A DNA stretch of 64,000 bases from Nemertoderma westbladi. Taxonomy: Eukaryota; Xenacoelomorpha; Nemertodermatida; Nemertodermatidae. Both the position numbers and the translations under genes were made by a program. Below the pieces are notes generated by a model. The model was given only the letters and a program-made list of their open reading frames with translations. It was not told the origin of the DNA and ran no database searches. The stretch is from contig JAUCBJ010006741.1 in the NCBI GenBank assembly GCA_032718475.1, forward strand, positions 1 through 64,000, in the 5' to 3' direction. Within the stretch, counting starts at the first letter, position 1. Every line of letters begins with the position of its first letter. Positions 31,709 through 41,825 of this stretch are shown here, piece after piece.

Positions 31709-33250
31709 TTCCCCCTAATTTTCCACATATATACTGTCATCATGTGTCTACTAGTTCAGTTGGCATTATAGTTGGTGTAGTATTTATGTAGTTTTTCACG
31801 TCGCCCGTAACACCTATTTAATGTACTGTGCTGTAAGTCATCTACCGGTAAATACTGCAAACAAATAACATCAAGTGATAACATCCAAACATCAGATTCT
31901 TTATTTACCCAGCCTACAACGGCCTTTAGCTTTAATAACCTGACAGACGGCGTCCCGTAGGAAACTACGACTAGAGATCTATCCAGTCGGGATCCCATCA
32001 CCAACTCGGATCCCGTCAGAGTCATCACATGACATCCATTTTGGACTTTTTTAATCCACAATGGTCGCTGTATAGAGGTAGTCGTTTTTATTAGCTATTT
32101 CCATATAATATTTTGGAAAATGAAAATGGAAAATGGAAAATTTTTATCCATGGGAGAGACTTATTGAAATTATTGAAAATGTGACATATTTTTTTCACAA
32201 AAATATACATGCATCATTTTACACCGAGTGCATTCAAATGGAAAACGTTCCTTTATGAATTTCAAAACTTGTAATTTTATTAAGGGCTCTGTAAAACAGG
32301 GCATTGTCATATTTTAATATACTTTACTATTACTACTTAATCACTATTTACTACTACTCACATTCGGATGATACATCATATTATTACACATTATACATAA
32401 ATTACCTATGTAAAACTATAAAGCCTAGCTTTGGCTTTCGGTGTAAAATTGCCGGTTTTCTGCATAAGCATAATTCCCCAGAAAGCTGTTAAACATATAA
32501 ACTCATTAAACTGTAACAAGCTCATTAACCACCAATAAATCAAATTTTAAATTACACTACACAAAGTAATGCAAAATGGATTATTATTGTGGACATTAAA
32601 TTTTTAAATTTAATTTAAACAATATAAAAATAGTTAACAATTTAAAAGAAAGGCACAAAAGAAAGTCACAAAAGAAATTATAAAAGAAAGTATTTTTTTT
32701 ATGTAATGTATGGAGAAAGGGGGGTGGGGGGGGGGGGGGGGACTCGACGCAAAACCCGCCTTGGCGAATTAATATCCCGCCTCAATGTTAAATTATCAAT
32801 TTAGGGAAAGGAGCAGGTTACAGTGGCACGTTATTTTAACCAAAACAATAAACTAAACACAATAGAACAGGTTACAGTTTTATTTTTGAGAGTAATCAGC
32901 TGTTATTTGCGTCCAATTTCCCCTGGAGAGGGATGAATTTTTATTGCGTCCAGTTTCCCCCGCTATCTGAATGTATGAGTTGATGCGGCTGAACTCTATA
33001 AAGTTAAAATGGAAAATGGAAAAATAATATACAAAAAAATATGCTCAACATGTGATATTCATGTTGTTAGTTTTTGTTTCCAAAATATATGTAAACAGGT
33101 CTCAGAGATAGTAGGCCTATGTTTGAAAAAAAAAAATTTGATATTATTATTAGGGCGATGCGCATTTTACTTTTTTTCGATTTCATTGTTCTACCAGTGC
33201 GCAAAAGTTGCCAAATGGTAAAAATTAAGGCAAAAAAAATTAATCTAAAT
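31709..33250. other. Mixed AT-rich sequence, possibly LTR-element interior
   Basis: Contains a 101-codon minus-strand frame (31756-32061) without recognisable domains, with GGATCCC-type repeats at 31984-32018 resembling the end of the LTR at 33251. A G-run lies at 32720-32741, next to CGACGCAAAACCCGCC, which recalls the G-run of the solo LTR at 5858. No gene called. Confidence 0.4.
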
Positions 33251-33783
33251 TGTGACGGGATCCAGGAAGGATCCCGGTTTAACCGGTTTGTCAATTCACG
33301 CGTCCCCGCCGTGTGTGAAAGATAAAAGAGTTTACGTTGTTCGTTGTATATAATATTCGGGATGCATGGTATAGATATAGATAATATGTTGTTGTACACA
33401 GAAGGCGGGAAACGGTAATTGAAATCCCGGTACTTCCCTAGCTAAACTATTGCTACTGTAACACCAATAACACTGATATAACTGAATGAGATGATTACTG
33501 GTACCTAATGATATATTGCACGGGTTGGCCTTGCTACTGTACCTAACCGATGCCTTTCCCCCCTCTGATTGGCTAATGTCCCTGTTGGCGCCCTTTGGAG
33601 TGTTTCCGTTCACTCCAGCTATTGTCCCTCTGTTAGGGGTTTGGCCCCTGACCCTTATTGTGTGTTTCTCCTTCCCACTTTGTTGGGGTGACACGAGTTG
33701 TTGGTTACCCAATCTCGTGGCCCCCAATATTGCTTAACGGTTGACTTTATGGGTTTGTGTTAGTGGAATTGGATAAGCTAACA
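33251..33783 (-). repeat. Second LTR (533 bp) with adjacent polypurine tract
   Basis: On the plus strand it begins TGTGACGGGATCC and ends AAGCTAACA (TG...CA). On the minus strand GCATGGGGGGGAG directly precedes TGTTAGCTTATCC, the arrangement of a polypurine tract and 3' LTR. The interior would lie at 33784 onward, but only 434 bp separates it from the next element and no pol sequence is seen. Confidence 0.5.
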
Positions 33784-34217
33784 CTCCCCCCCATGCTATC
33801 TTCCTGGTAAGAAGGTAACATCCAACTAAAGTGCGCTACAATTCCGCTGGATCCCGATCTAGTATCGGGTGTGGGGTGGGTCTATTTTCTTTTGGAGCCG
33901 GCTTTCCAGGCCGCTCCCTATGGGTATGATGTCACTACCCTCTGGCGCCTTGTGTCGGGCCGATCGTGCGCTTCTCTCACACAATTTTTGTTTCCCCGGC
34001 ACTCTCACCACTCTAGCTCCGCTCTCTAACTCAACTCCCCAGTCTTACTCTCTCCCCACACCTGAATCGCACTCTAACTTCTCTCCATACTCCTCTCACT
34101 ATCTCCTCTCTACCACTCTCTAAGGCCCTAATCTCTAATGCTACCCCTGTGCTATCATACTATCTACCTACTACTTACTTGCTAATTATCTGACTCTCTA
34201 ACTAGGTACTACGTACC
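33784..34217. other. Unassigned pyrimidine-rich sequence
   Basis: Plus strand is rich in CTCTCA/CTCTAA. No domain is recognised in the 84-codon plus frame at 33869-34123. Possibly the truncated interior of the LTR element at 33251, into which the RT element to the right was inserted. Confidence 0.35.
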
Positions 34218-34447
34218 TTTTTTTTTTTTCAGGACATTGACAGTATATTATATTATATTCATCTTTAAAAATAACACACAAAGCACAAAAATTACTGGAC
34301 AAACATAATTCAACCACCACCAGCTGTCATTACCCATCACCTAGCAACCGTATGAACACAACAGTAGAATATTGCCTACAGGACTGCAATACCAGTACTG
34401 TCTGCAGCTAATACCTGAATACTGCAGTACTGTAATGAACTAGCCCA

Positions 34448-36688
34448 TCACACCGGATTGCTGTCGGCGTTACTGAGGACGATGGACGTTTCCCCAACAT
34501 CGCACCTCACCGGACGCTTCCTGGCGGACCGATTGCCACGCAGACAGAGGAGGGCTGATCGCAATAGCGCGAAGCTCAGCCGCCTGCGCACCCACACCAC
34601 GCACTCGGAGTACGGGTAGTCACGTTTGTCGGACAGCTTCAGTGACAAGCGCTTGAGGAACTGCGACGCTGCCGGCGAAGTTCCACCGAACGTCGAGAAG
34701 ATAAGCGGAGTGAAGCTGGCGTGCTCGACCTCCCGCAACCGGTCCTCGTACTTGAGTCTCTTGCGAGACTCGTGGTGTAGGTGGGCTGCCGGAAGGGACA
34801 TCGCCGCGTTGGTGTCTGCCAGCGGGTTAAAGACTGAGACGTCGATGAACGTCTTCTGGAAGCGGTTGCCCCAGAATCCGCTCACCGAAACGTCTAGCCT
34901 CGCCTGCTGGTCTGTCGAAGTCGACCGATGACTGAAAGTCTCGCCCGATAATGGCTGGAGTTGCGGTTCCACCCCTACATTGTGGGCCACCTCGGTTAGG
35001 GTGTCGGCAACGAAGTCGCGGATCTCGTTATGCCGAATGGAGGGGAATCCTCCAGTGGGGCACGACAGGACGTGGGACGAGGTAAATCGCACCCCACAGG
35101 CACAACGAGAAGGAAGATTCGGTGGCGTCCACCCGTAGCGGAGGCACAAGGAGTCGCGGAACTCTTGTTTATCGAGGTGAGTTTCATGTAGAGTCAGAGG
35201 TTTGCAGTTCAGCCAGGCGGACGCTCCTTTCTCGCTTACCAGGTTACAAAGGTTGGATTGGTGTTGGGGCAGCTTGGCTATTACTTGGTCCTTCTTTATT
35301 TTGTTTACAGCCGCTGCCACAATTTTGATTGACTTCACAACCTTCATCTGTTCCTCCCTGACCTCCGACATGGACTCCGTGGTGGCCTCGACGAACGGTT
35401 CACACACGAGGCGGGAGTGCCGGTACTGAGACGAGAGATCCTGAGGAACTGGTATTCCAAGCCCGCCGTCGCGAATCGGCAGCGACAACAACTCCCGCTC
35501 ATCCACCGGAATGGCTGGGCGGTCCGTGAGGCGGCAGAGAAACCGGTTTACCGCCTCCTCCAACTCCCCGAACTGGTCCGTCGCACCCGGAACCACCCGG
35601 GCAATGTAGCGCCAGCGGCACGCCAGGCCGAACGCCAACCCCGCATAGGCGCAGTGCGGGTCCACCGCCGCTATATCGCTAAGTCGTTCGACGTCGGCTG
35701 CGAACCCCTCAACCTTCTCCTGGGTGAAACTCCGACGGAACTCCTCGGTCCCGATGACACCACCAAGGAGTTTGTTCCCGACACAGTTGATGGAGACGTT
35801 GTAGCCGGCGAACAGCTTCTCCGCCTCCGCCAGTTTGTCCGATTTCACGGTGAGGCAACACTTGGTGGGGTAGTACCCATAGAGCGGCCCCCGGGCCAGC
35901 GCGATCACGAGGAACTTTAGGAGCTCAGTGAGCTTCCCAGCCGCGTTCCCGTCGTCTGCGTACCATTTCTGATCCGTGGTACACCCGCGCTCCAACTCGC
36001 ACACGAACGGGAGCGCCCCACAGCCGTACATGGCCATCGCGACGGGGTCTCCTTGGGTTGTTCCTTCCTCCGACAGCAAGGTTTCCCCCCCCACGAACAG
36101 CCGCGCCGGTTCGCTGTAGCAGTTAGCTACGATCTTGTGGAGCCCGGGGCACACTACGCGGATGTTGTGTAACGCCCCCTCACGGTTGAGCGCGTTAAAC
36201 GCGTTGGTTGCATCCACCTGGAGAACGCCGTCGCAGTCGTCCCGCTCGAACGCGTCATTTAGACTGTGGACAGCGTACTCGATGCCGGACTTCTGCCCCA
36301 GACAGAGCTGCACCGGCCCGCCAACCGTCTCCAGATCTTCGCGAATGCAGCGGATCGCCGCCTTCCCGATCACTCGTCGGAGAACCTCGCCGATCCCGAT
36401 GGGTCGGACGCCGGGGTTCTTATCTAGCGCGATGAGTCGGGCGGATAACAGCGCCGACAGAGTCCCGGAGGGAACCGTGGTCTGCGAGATGAGTTTACCC
36501 AGATTCGCGATCCGATCGCACAACTCCGTAGACTGCGAGCGGAACTTCGTCAGCAGGTGTTTCCACCCCTGAACATCGACACCGGAAGGACCCGCGGCGT
36601 TCCCCTTCATCCTGAGCAGGCTGGAGAGAACCAGCTGCCCAGTCAGCTGTTCGAACACCACCGCGTGGTGCTCGGGAGCGCCCTCGAA
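34448..36688 (-). CDS. Reverse transcriptase with C-terminal CCHC and restriction-like endonuclease
   Basis: The open frame starts right after an amber codon (36689-36691); its first Met is at 36661. RT landmarks: GPSGVDVQGWKHLL, RPIGIGEVLRRVIGKA, VDATNAFNALNR (motif A Asp), GTTQGDPVAMAMYG (motif B) and WYADDGNAAG (motif C, catalytic DD intact). Later, CACGVRFTSSHVLSC gives a CCHC-type site, followed by RHNEIRDFV. Then ARLDVSVSGFW and FIDVSVFNP, and an ESRKRLKYEDRL helix, together resemble the PD-(D/E)XK nuclease of R2-like elements. I infer an RLE-type retroelement. The RT variant (DATNAFN, TTQGDP) differs from classic LINE clades; I recall similar predicted proteins in marine invertebrates but cannot name the clade. 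Confidence 0.75.
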   Translation of the reverse strand, partial: FEGAPEHHAVVFEQLTGQLVLSSLLRMKGNAAGPSGVDVQGWKHLLTKFRSQSTELCDRIANLGKLISQTTVPSGTLSALLSARLIALDKNPGVRPIGIGEVLRRVIGKAAIRCIREDLETVGGPVQLCLGQKSGIEYAVHSLNDAFERDDCDGVLQVDATNAFNALNREGALHNIRVVCPGLHKIVANCYSEPARLFVGGETLLSEEGTTQGDPVAMAMYGCGALPFVCELERGCTTDQKWYADDGNAAGKLTELLKFLVIALARGPLYGYYPTKCCLTVKSDKLAEAEKLFAGYNVSINCVGNKLLGGVIGTEEFRRSFTQEKVEGFAADVERLSDIAAVDPHCAYAGLAFGLACRWRYIARVVPGATDQFGELEEAVNRFLCRLTDRPAIPVDERELLSLPIRDGGLGIPVPQDLSSQYRHSRLVCEPFVEATTESMSEVREEQMKVVKSIKIVAAAVNKIKKDQVIAKLPQHQSNLCNLVSEKGASAWLNCKPLTLHETHLDKQEFRDSLCLRYGWTPPNLPSRCACGVRFTSSHVLSCPTGGFPSIRHNEIRDFVADTLTEVAHNVGVEPQLQPLSGETFSHRSTSTDQQARLDVSVSGFWGNRFQKTFIDVSVFNPLADTNAAMSLPAAHLHHESRKRLKYEDRLREVEHASFTPLIFSTFGGTSPAASQFLKRLSLKLSDKRDYPYSECVVWVRRRLSFALLRSALLCLRGNRSARKRPVRCDVGETSIVLSNADSNPV

Positions 36689-37738
36689 CTAAGTCAGCAG
36701 GATCGACTTGTCCGCGGGTTTGGCGGGAGGGTGCTTCTCCAGCAATACATCGCGAACGACCTTTGTGACACCGTCTTTATCCGTGAACGTGTCGTTGAGT
36801 CTCAAAGGTTTTCCCCGGTGTAACTGACCGAGGCATCTGGTGGCTGCCGCGATGTTCCCGGTCAGCATGTGGCGGATGAAAGCCTTCTGTTGCGCGACGT
36901 TCTGCGACACGGATTGAACCCGTTTCGGGAGGTGGGCTTGGATAGCCCGGGCTTCAACGAGCAACTCCTTAAACTCGGCCCTCTTCCAGCTCGCCAGCCT
37001 CCTCACCAGCACGCTTCTATTGGTCGCCGTGGTGGACTTGCGACTGGGTTTCTGTAGAAGCAGGGCAGGCAGTATCATCAGCGCAGGGAGGGCGACCTTC
37101 TGTAGCGGGTTTTCCATAGTTGCCAGCCCAACGATCCTCGACATCTCACTGACCAGGTCTCTACCTATAGCACCAGGGGGGACCAGGAACAGATTAGCCC
37201 GCCAGTGTACAATGGTATCGTACGCTTGGGTTATTGCGGACTCCAACCGTTGAGTGGGAAATCTACTGTCGCACCAAACCGCTTCTACAGGCGAACCCCT
37301 GGCAACGCCGGACACCCTAGGGGCGAGGGGGGCAACGCCGGACACCGTAGGGGCGAGGGGGGCAACGCCGGACACCGTAGGGGCGAGGGGGGCAATGCCG
37401 GACACCATAGGGGCGAGGGGGGCAACGCCGGACACCCTAGGGGCAGGGTGGGCTGAAACAGACACCGTTGGGGCGAGGTGGGCGACACCAGACACCGAAG
37501 GGGCGACCCCGGACACCATAGGGGAGAGGAGGGCAACACCGGACGCCATAGGGGTGAGGGGGGCAACACCGGACACCGTATGGGCGAGGGGGGCAAAACC
37601 AGACATCGTAGGGGCGACACCCGACACCGTAGGGGCGAGGGGGGCGACATCAGACACCATAGGGGCGAGGTGGGCGACACCAGACACCGTAGGGGCGAGG
37701 GGGGCAACACCAGACACAGTAGTGGCGACACCAGACAC
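36689..37738 (-). pseudogene. Middle region of the RT element protein, ending in an in-frame TAG
   Basis: Same frame as the RT ORF downstream, separated only by one TAG at 36689-36691. If read through, 34448-37738 would be a single frame. The first 150 residues are a ten-residue repeat of VSGVAPLAPT type. The rest is a helical domain with WRANLFLVPPGAIGRDLV, ALLLQKPSRKS and LRLNDTFTDKDGVTKVVRDVLLEKHPPAKP, directly preceding RT. The RT side of the stop continues FEGAPEHHAVVFEQLTG, so the stop is probably a recent nonsense change or a readthrough site. Confidence 0.6.
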
Positions 37739-37745
37739 AATGGGG
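37300..37745 (-). repeat. 30-bp coding VNTR in the RT element
   Basis: About 14 units, mostly 30 bp with some shortened 18- or 21-bp ones, each containing GGACACC and GTAGGGGCGAG on the plus strand. The minus strand encodes VSGVAPLAPT-like decapeptides in one frame and Pro/Leu/Cys-rich peptides in another. The upstream Cys-rich frame enters out of phase here, so unit loss or gain probably caused the frame change. Confidence 0.9.
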
Positions 37746-38073
37746 GCCCGGGAGAAGCACCTGACACCAGGGTGTCACTGAGCGAGTGGAATGAACCATC
37801 GCTGTCCGACAATTCCACCAAAGTCTCATCGAAGGACTCGTCCGCCCTCCCCGACTCGGCAGGAGTCGGCTGGGAGAACGAAGTAGGTGCAGCCAAATCA
37901 CGTGGTCCATCGCTGGTCGGGGTGGGTTGGGATTGGCTGATCTGCGAACCGGCCCCACCATTCCGGCACTGTCTTCGCGTACCTGGAACGCAGTCCAGGC
38001 AGTCTATCTTTCCCTTCACGCAGGCGCAGCCCCGCACGCAAGTGCTGTTGAAGCCGCAACCGCAACACGGCAT
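37746..38073 (-). CDS. Cys-rich N-terminal domain of the RT element
   Basis: Starts with ATG at 38073: MPCCGCGFNSTCVRGCACVK, then GKIDCLDCVPGTRRQCRN. Eleven cysteines in about 35 residues imply a compact zinc-binding domain. An acidic, Ser-rich segment (DETLVELSDSDGSFHSL) follows and leads into the repeat, where this frame and the downstream frame differ by one phase. It probably binds the element RNA or target DNA, by analogy with N-terminal zinc domains of RLE retroelements; that is inference. Confidence 0.55.
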
Positions 38074-38230
38074 TCCTCTTCAGGCGACAGTGGCGGCTCA
38101 CAAAGAGCGCAACCTATCGAAGCGTGGCGAAAGCAGCCCAGTCGGTCAACTTCAAAGGCAGCTATACTGTGCTACTGTACTACCTATACTGCCACTCACA
38201 CACTATATCACACAGGCTACTAATCCAAAC

Positions 38231-38703
38231 TGACTATATATAACTACTATATATATAACAAACTGACTATATATAACTACTATATATATAACAAACTGAC
38301 TATATATAACTACTATATATAACAAACTGACTATATATAACTACTATATATATAACAAACTGACTATATATAACTACTATATATATAACAAACTGACTAT
38401 ATATAACTACTATATATAACAAACTGACTATATATAACTACTATATATAACAAACTGACTATATATAACTACTATATATAACAAACTGACTATATATAAC
38501 TACTATATATATAACAAACTGACTATATATAACTACTATATATAACAAACTGACTATATATAACTACTATATATATAACAAACTGACTATATATAACTAC
38601 TATATATATAACAAACTGACTATATATAACTATAACAAACTGACTATATATAACTACTATATATAACAAACTGACTATATATAACTACTATATATAACAA
38701 ATA
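38231..38703. repeat. 31/33-bp AT-rich tandem array
   Basis: About 15 units of CTGACTATATATAACTAC plus TATATA(TA)ACAAA. Unit lengths alternate between 31 and 33 bp through loss of one TA; one shortened unit lies near 38625. It lies directly upstream of the RT element in its sense direction. Confidence 0.95.
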
Positions 38704-38914
38704 TATAAAAGTCTGGTAATGTATAATAATATTAGTAATAACTATAAATTGATTGGGTTTTTACGGTTTATTTTTTCGGTACCTATACATACATTATACC
38801 CTACTGTATTTTCATTATTATGTTAAGTATTCTGTTATAGTTCTTGATGGTTCCTTGTGAACTTGTGAAGATTATCATCGATTAAATCAACAAACAATTC
38901 CCGACTGTTATCCT

Positions 38915-39190
38915 ATGCCTAATATTTCGGACATAAGCAATGATTTCCGCAGTTATACAGTACAAATAGATCTACAAAAAGCATTTTATCAAATTCCGGT
39001 TGCAGATGAGGATGTAATTAAAACGTCTATAATAACACCACTTGGTTTGTTCTCTTTTACACAAATACCATTTGGTTTACGAAACGCCAGCCAAACCTTC
39101 CAAAGGCTTATAGATACGACTGCAATTTTCGAACTAAAATGTTCCGTAGGATACAACCTAAATCAATTTCGGCTTTACGCCGTTTCTTAG
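38915..39190 (+). pseudogene. Ty3/gypsy RT fragment
   Basis: Contains YTVQIDLQKAFYQIPVADED (motif A) and FTQIPFGLRNASQTFQRLID (motif B), hallmarks of Ty3/gypsy RT. The segment with the YVDD box is deleted: the frame goes from FQRLID straight to the connection region, where RFLGMCGFYHRLVPKFSRIH can be read in another frame at about 39170-39235. Confidence 0.85.
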
Positions 39191-39229
39191 GAATGTGTGG
39201 ATTCTATCACCGCTTAGTGCCAAAATTTT

Positions 39230-39775
39230 CACGCATTCACGCTCACTGATTTAACAAGAAATTCAAAAAAATCGAAATCTCATCTCTTTGAATTAAATTC
39301 AGAAGCGCAGCTCTCTTTCTCCAACTTAAGAATTCTCTAGAACAGGCATTAACATTATCTTTCCCTGTATTAGGATCGCCACTCTCAATTACTACTGATG
39401 CTTCATTGACTGCGTTAGGTGCGGTAGTACATCAAACTATTAATGGAAATTCAGAACGATTGGGATTTTTCTCTCGAAAACTGACAGTGTCACTGTCAGT
39501 TTTTGGAAGTAGAAAATCTGCTTTTGATCGGGAACTCTTAGCTTTAAAACACCATGACTGGAAAACATCCTTAGACAGGAAATAACTATATTTACTGATC
39601 ACAACAAACCCTTGTTGAATTGTCTTGGCATGAAAAATCCTTCTCCCCAGCAGTCCAGAGGGCTGTCCTATATCTCAGAGTTTTCATATAAAATTAAACA
39701 TGTTTCTGGTTCAGATAACGTAGTTGCAGATGCCTTCTTTATCTCACCCTGTCTCAGCAGTTCTTTTGACAATTT
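39230..39775 (+). pseudogene. Ty3/gypsy RNase H fragments
   Basis: Broken frames read LSITTDASLTALGAVVHQ (first catalytic Asp region), LGFFSRKL and, after a frameshift, ISEFSYKIKHVSGSDNVVADA (the end of RNase H, with the DNVVADA motif). Several indels prevent a continuous ORF. Confidence 0.75.
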
Positions 39776-40128
39776 AGACCATTTGGCGGACTGTCAGTTA
39801 GACGACGTAGCATTACAAACATTTTTTAAGTTGACAGCACTAGTACCTTTGATGAAAGTTCCGGTTATGGCCCTATGGGTAACAAATTTGTTATTTATTA
39901 TGATTCTACACCAAACTTAAGGCCATATATACAGTACCTCTCAAAATGAGGTGTGATTTTTTCGGTAAAATTCACAATTTAGATCATTCCGGACCTAAAG
40001 AAAAGAATCTCTAAACTTGATTTCCGACCGTTTTTTATGGCTGGGAATGAATAAGCAAGTTAAAAACTGGGCTCAAGAATATTCAAAACTGTCAAACTTG
40101 TAAAATTACTAGACATACAAAAACACCT

Positions 40129-40970
40129 GTGGGAGCAATACCATCAAATTCTCGGTTAGATACTGTACATATAGATATTGTAGGACATCTTCCTCCTTCT
40201 TCATGCGGATATAAATATTTATTTACAGCAGTAGACCGTTACACTAGATGGCCCGAAATTATGCCGCTTAGGACTATTTCGGCAGACACAATTTCAAATG
40301 CATTTTTAAATACATGGATAAGTGGTTTCGGGATTCCCCGTAAAGTAATAACAGATCGCGGTTCTCAATTTGAATCAACCTTATTTGGTGCTCTCATTTC
40401 AAAATTGGGAATTGACAGATCTCGCACGATAGCCTATCATCCCGCGTGCAATGGCCTCGTAGAAAGGTTCCATAGAAACTTAAAAGCTTCTTTGCGAGCA
40501 AAATGTATAAAATCGACCTAGTACAAATAACTTCCTATGGTTATTTTAGGCTTGCGTTCTGCAATGGGTGTACATGGTTTCTCTCTGGCCCGACTTTTAT
40601 ATGGTACATAACTTATCCTTCCTGGTTAATTTTTCTATCCAGAGGCTCAAACTAAAAGCGTTGAAATGCCTGATTTCATTGAAAATCTATTCAAAAAGGT
40701 CGATAAATTTAACCCACCCCAGAGATACCATGTCACCAAAGTTTACATACCAAAATCAATAGAAAACGCCACTCATGTTTGGGTGCGCGACCCAATATAA
40801 TGATCTTCTTTACATCCACTCTATAAAGGACCATATGAAATTATTAGTAGGTCAAATAAGACTGTTAATTAAAATTAAAACTCACAATGGTGGTGAAGAA
40901 GTTTTATCATTGGATAGAGAAAAGCCAGTAATAAAACCAGAAATTAGTGGACCCAGGTAGAGAAACCATA
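40129..40970 (+). pseudogene. Ty3/gypsy integrase core and C-terminus
   Basis: The intact stretch 40129-40521 holds the catalytic D,D,E set: VHIDIVGHLPP, ITDRGSQFEST and AYHPACNGLVERFHRNLK. After a stop, shifted frames give FNPPQRYHVTKVYIPKSIENATHVWVRD and then LYKGPYEIISRS…LDR, the usual Pol end. The upstream zinc-binding H2C2 region (about 39930-40120) is degraded. Confidence 0.85.
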
Positions 40971-41184
40971 CATAAAAGAGATACTTTTCAATTACAATAA
41001 ATTAATTTACTTAACTAGTTGAATCTTTATGTATTTGTTTTGTTTTTTTTATGATATTTGTGACTTTTTTTAACTTTTTTGTAACTTGTTCACAAGATAG
41101 TGCTTTAGCTTTGTAATGAAAACACACAATGTAATGAAAACACACAATAACTGGAGTAAAAAAATTGTAAGCTCCGCTCCTTAG

Positions 41185-41390
41185 GAAAGGGATGATGTAA
41201 CAACCCTATATAATAATGAAATTAGGAAGGGGATGATGCAACAACCCTATATAATAATGAAATTAGGAAGGGGATGATGTAACAACCCTATATAATAATG
41301 AAATTAAGAAGGGGATGATGCAACAACCCTATATAATAATGAAATTATGAAGGGGATGATGTAACAACCCTATATAATAATGAAATTGGA
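41185..41390 (+). repeat. 41-bp tandem repeat (5 copies) covering the polypurine tract/LTR junction
   Basis: GATGATG recurs at 41-bp steps (41191, 41232, 41273, 41314, 41355). Each unit contains AGGAAGGGGATGA, a polypurine tract, and TGTAACAACCCTATATAATA, the start of a 3' LTR (TGCAACAACCC in two copies), so the priming junction itself is repeated. Confidence 0.85.
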
Positions 41391-41689
41391 TCATAACACA
41401 CTGCCATTAATTGATTAATTAATTATAGAAAGTACTACCAATGAGTATTGTGTGTTATCATATCAAACAGCTGTTCGATACTAGGTAACTTTCGTGCAGT
41501 TACAATCTCTATATATATCAAGGACAATTATATTAGTGGATTCTCTGATTAAGCTAACATAGGTTGCTTTACATCGTGAGTAGCCCTTACAGTTCAAACC
41601 ATATGGTATGCTGTACGCACAAAGACCTGCGCAGTATCTTCCTATTGCATGCGGTTTGATTTAGGCCTAAAACAGTTTGGTGTTGCTAA

Positions 41690-41825
41690 CTGGTCGTTAA
41701 ACGTGAACCAAAGTAACATGGGAAGTATGTAAGGGTTACTTACTGTGGTGATCAACCATGTTAGTGAAAAGGTATCCCTTGGCTTTGCGAGCCTAAAAGA
41801 TTCTCCCATTCATCTATTTCAAAAG
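41690..41825 (+). mobile_element. SINE 3' fragment (diverged)
   Basis: GGTCGTTAAACGTGAACCAA…AACATGGGAA, GTGGTGATCAACCATG and GATTCTCCCATTC line up with the body of the SINE at 28474 (GGTCGATAAATGGGAACCAA and onward). No A or B box precedes it, so it is a 5'-truncated or related copy. Confidence 0.5.

Larger units (their letters stand above)
34218..38210 (-). mobile_element. GC-rich non-LTR-type element with RT and probable restriction-like endonuclease
   Basis: On the minus strand: a Cys-rich N-terminal motif (38073 downward), a Ser/Val/Pro repeat region, a middle domain, RT, a CCHC motif and a PD-(D/E)XK-like segment, then a short 3' UTR ending in a run of 12 A (34218-34229). A poly(A) end without LTRs indicates target-primed retrotransposition. 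Coding GC is markedly higher than in the AT-rich surroundings. The left boundary is the A-run. The right boundary is uncertain and placed just before the AT tandem array. One in-frame TAG and one frame change interrupt the ORF. Confidence 0.7.
38880..41395 (+). mobile_element. Decayed Ty3/gypsy element, 5' part missing
   Basis: Plus-strand remnants in the proper order: RT palm, RNase H, integrase, Pol C-terminus, and a polypurine tract at the start of a 3' LTR. All are separated by stops and frameshifts. No 5' LTR or gag is visible. The 3' LTR begins TGTAACAACCC near 41197, inside a 41-bp repeat, and its end cannot be fixed. Confidence 0.8.

Noticed and set aside
31756-32061. 101-aa minus-strand ORF as a further GPCR exon
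   Set aside because: No transmembrane pattern or conserved GPCR residues.
35417-35920. Plus-strand ORFs of 167 and 145 codons over 35.4-36.6 kb
   Set aside because: Antisense shadows of the GC-rich RT ORF, which carries all recognisable motifs.
37254-38233. Plus-strand Gly/Arg/Thr repeat ORFs (175 and 251 codons)
   Set aside because: Antisense reading of the 30-bp coding repeat; no domain.
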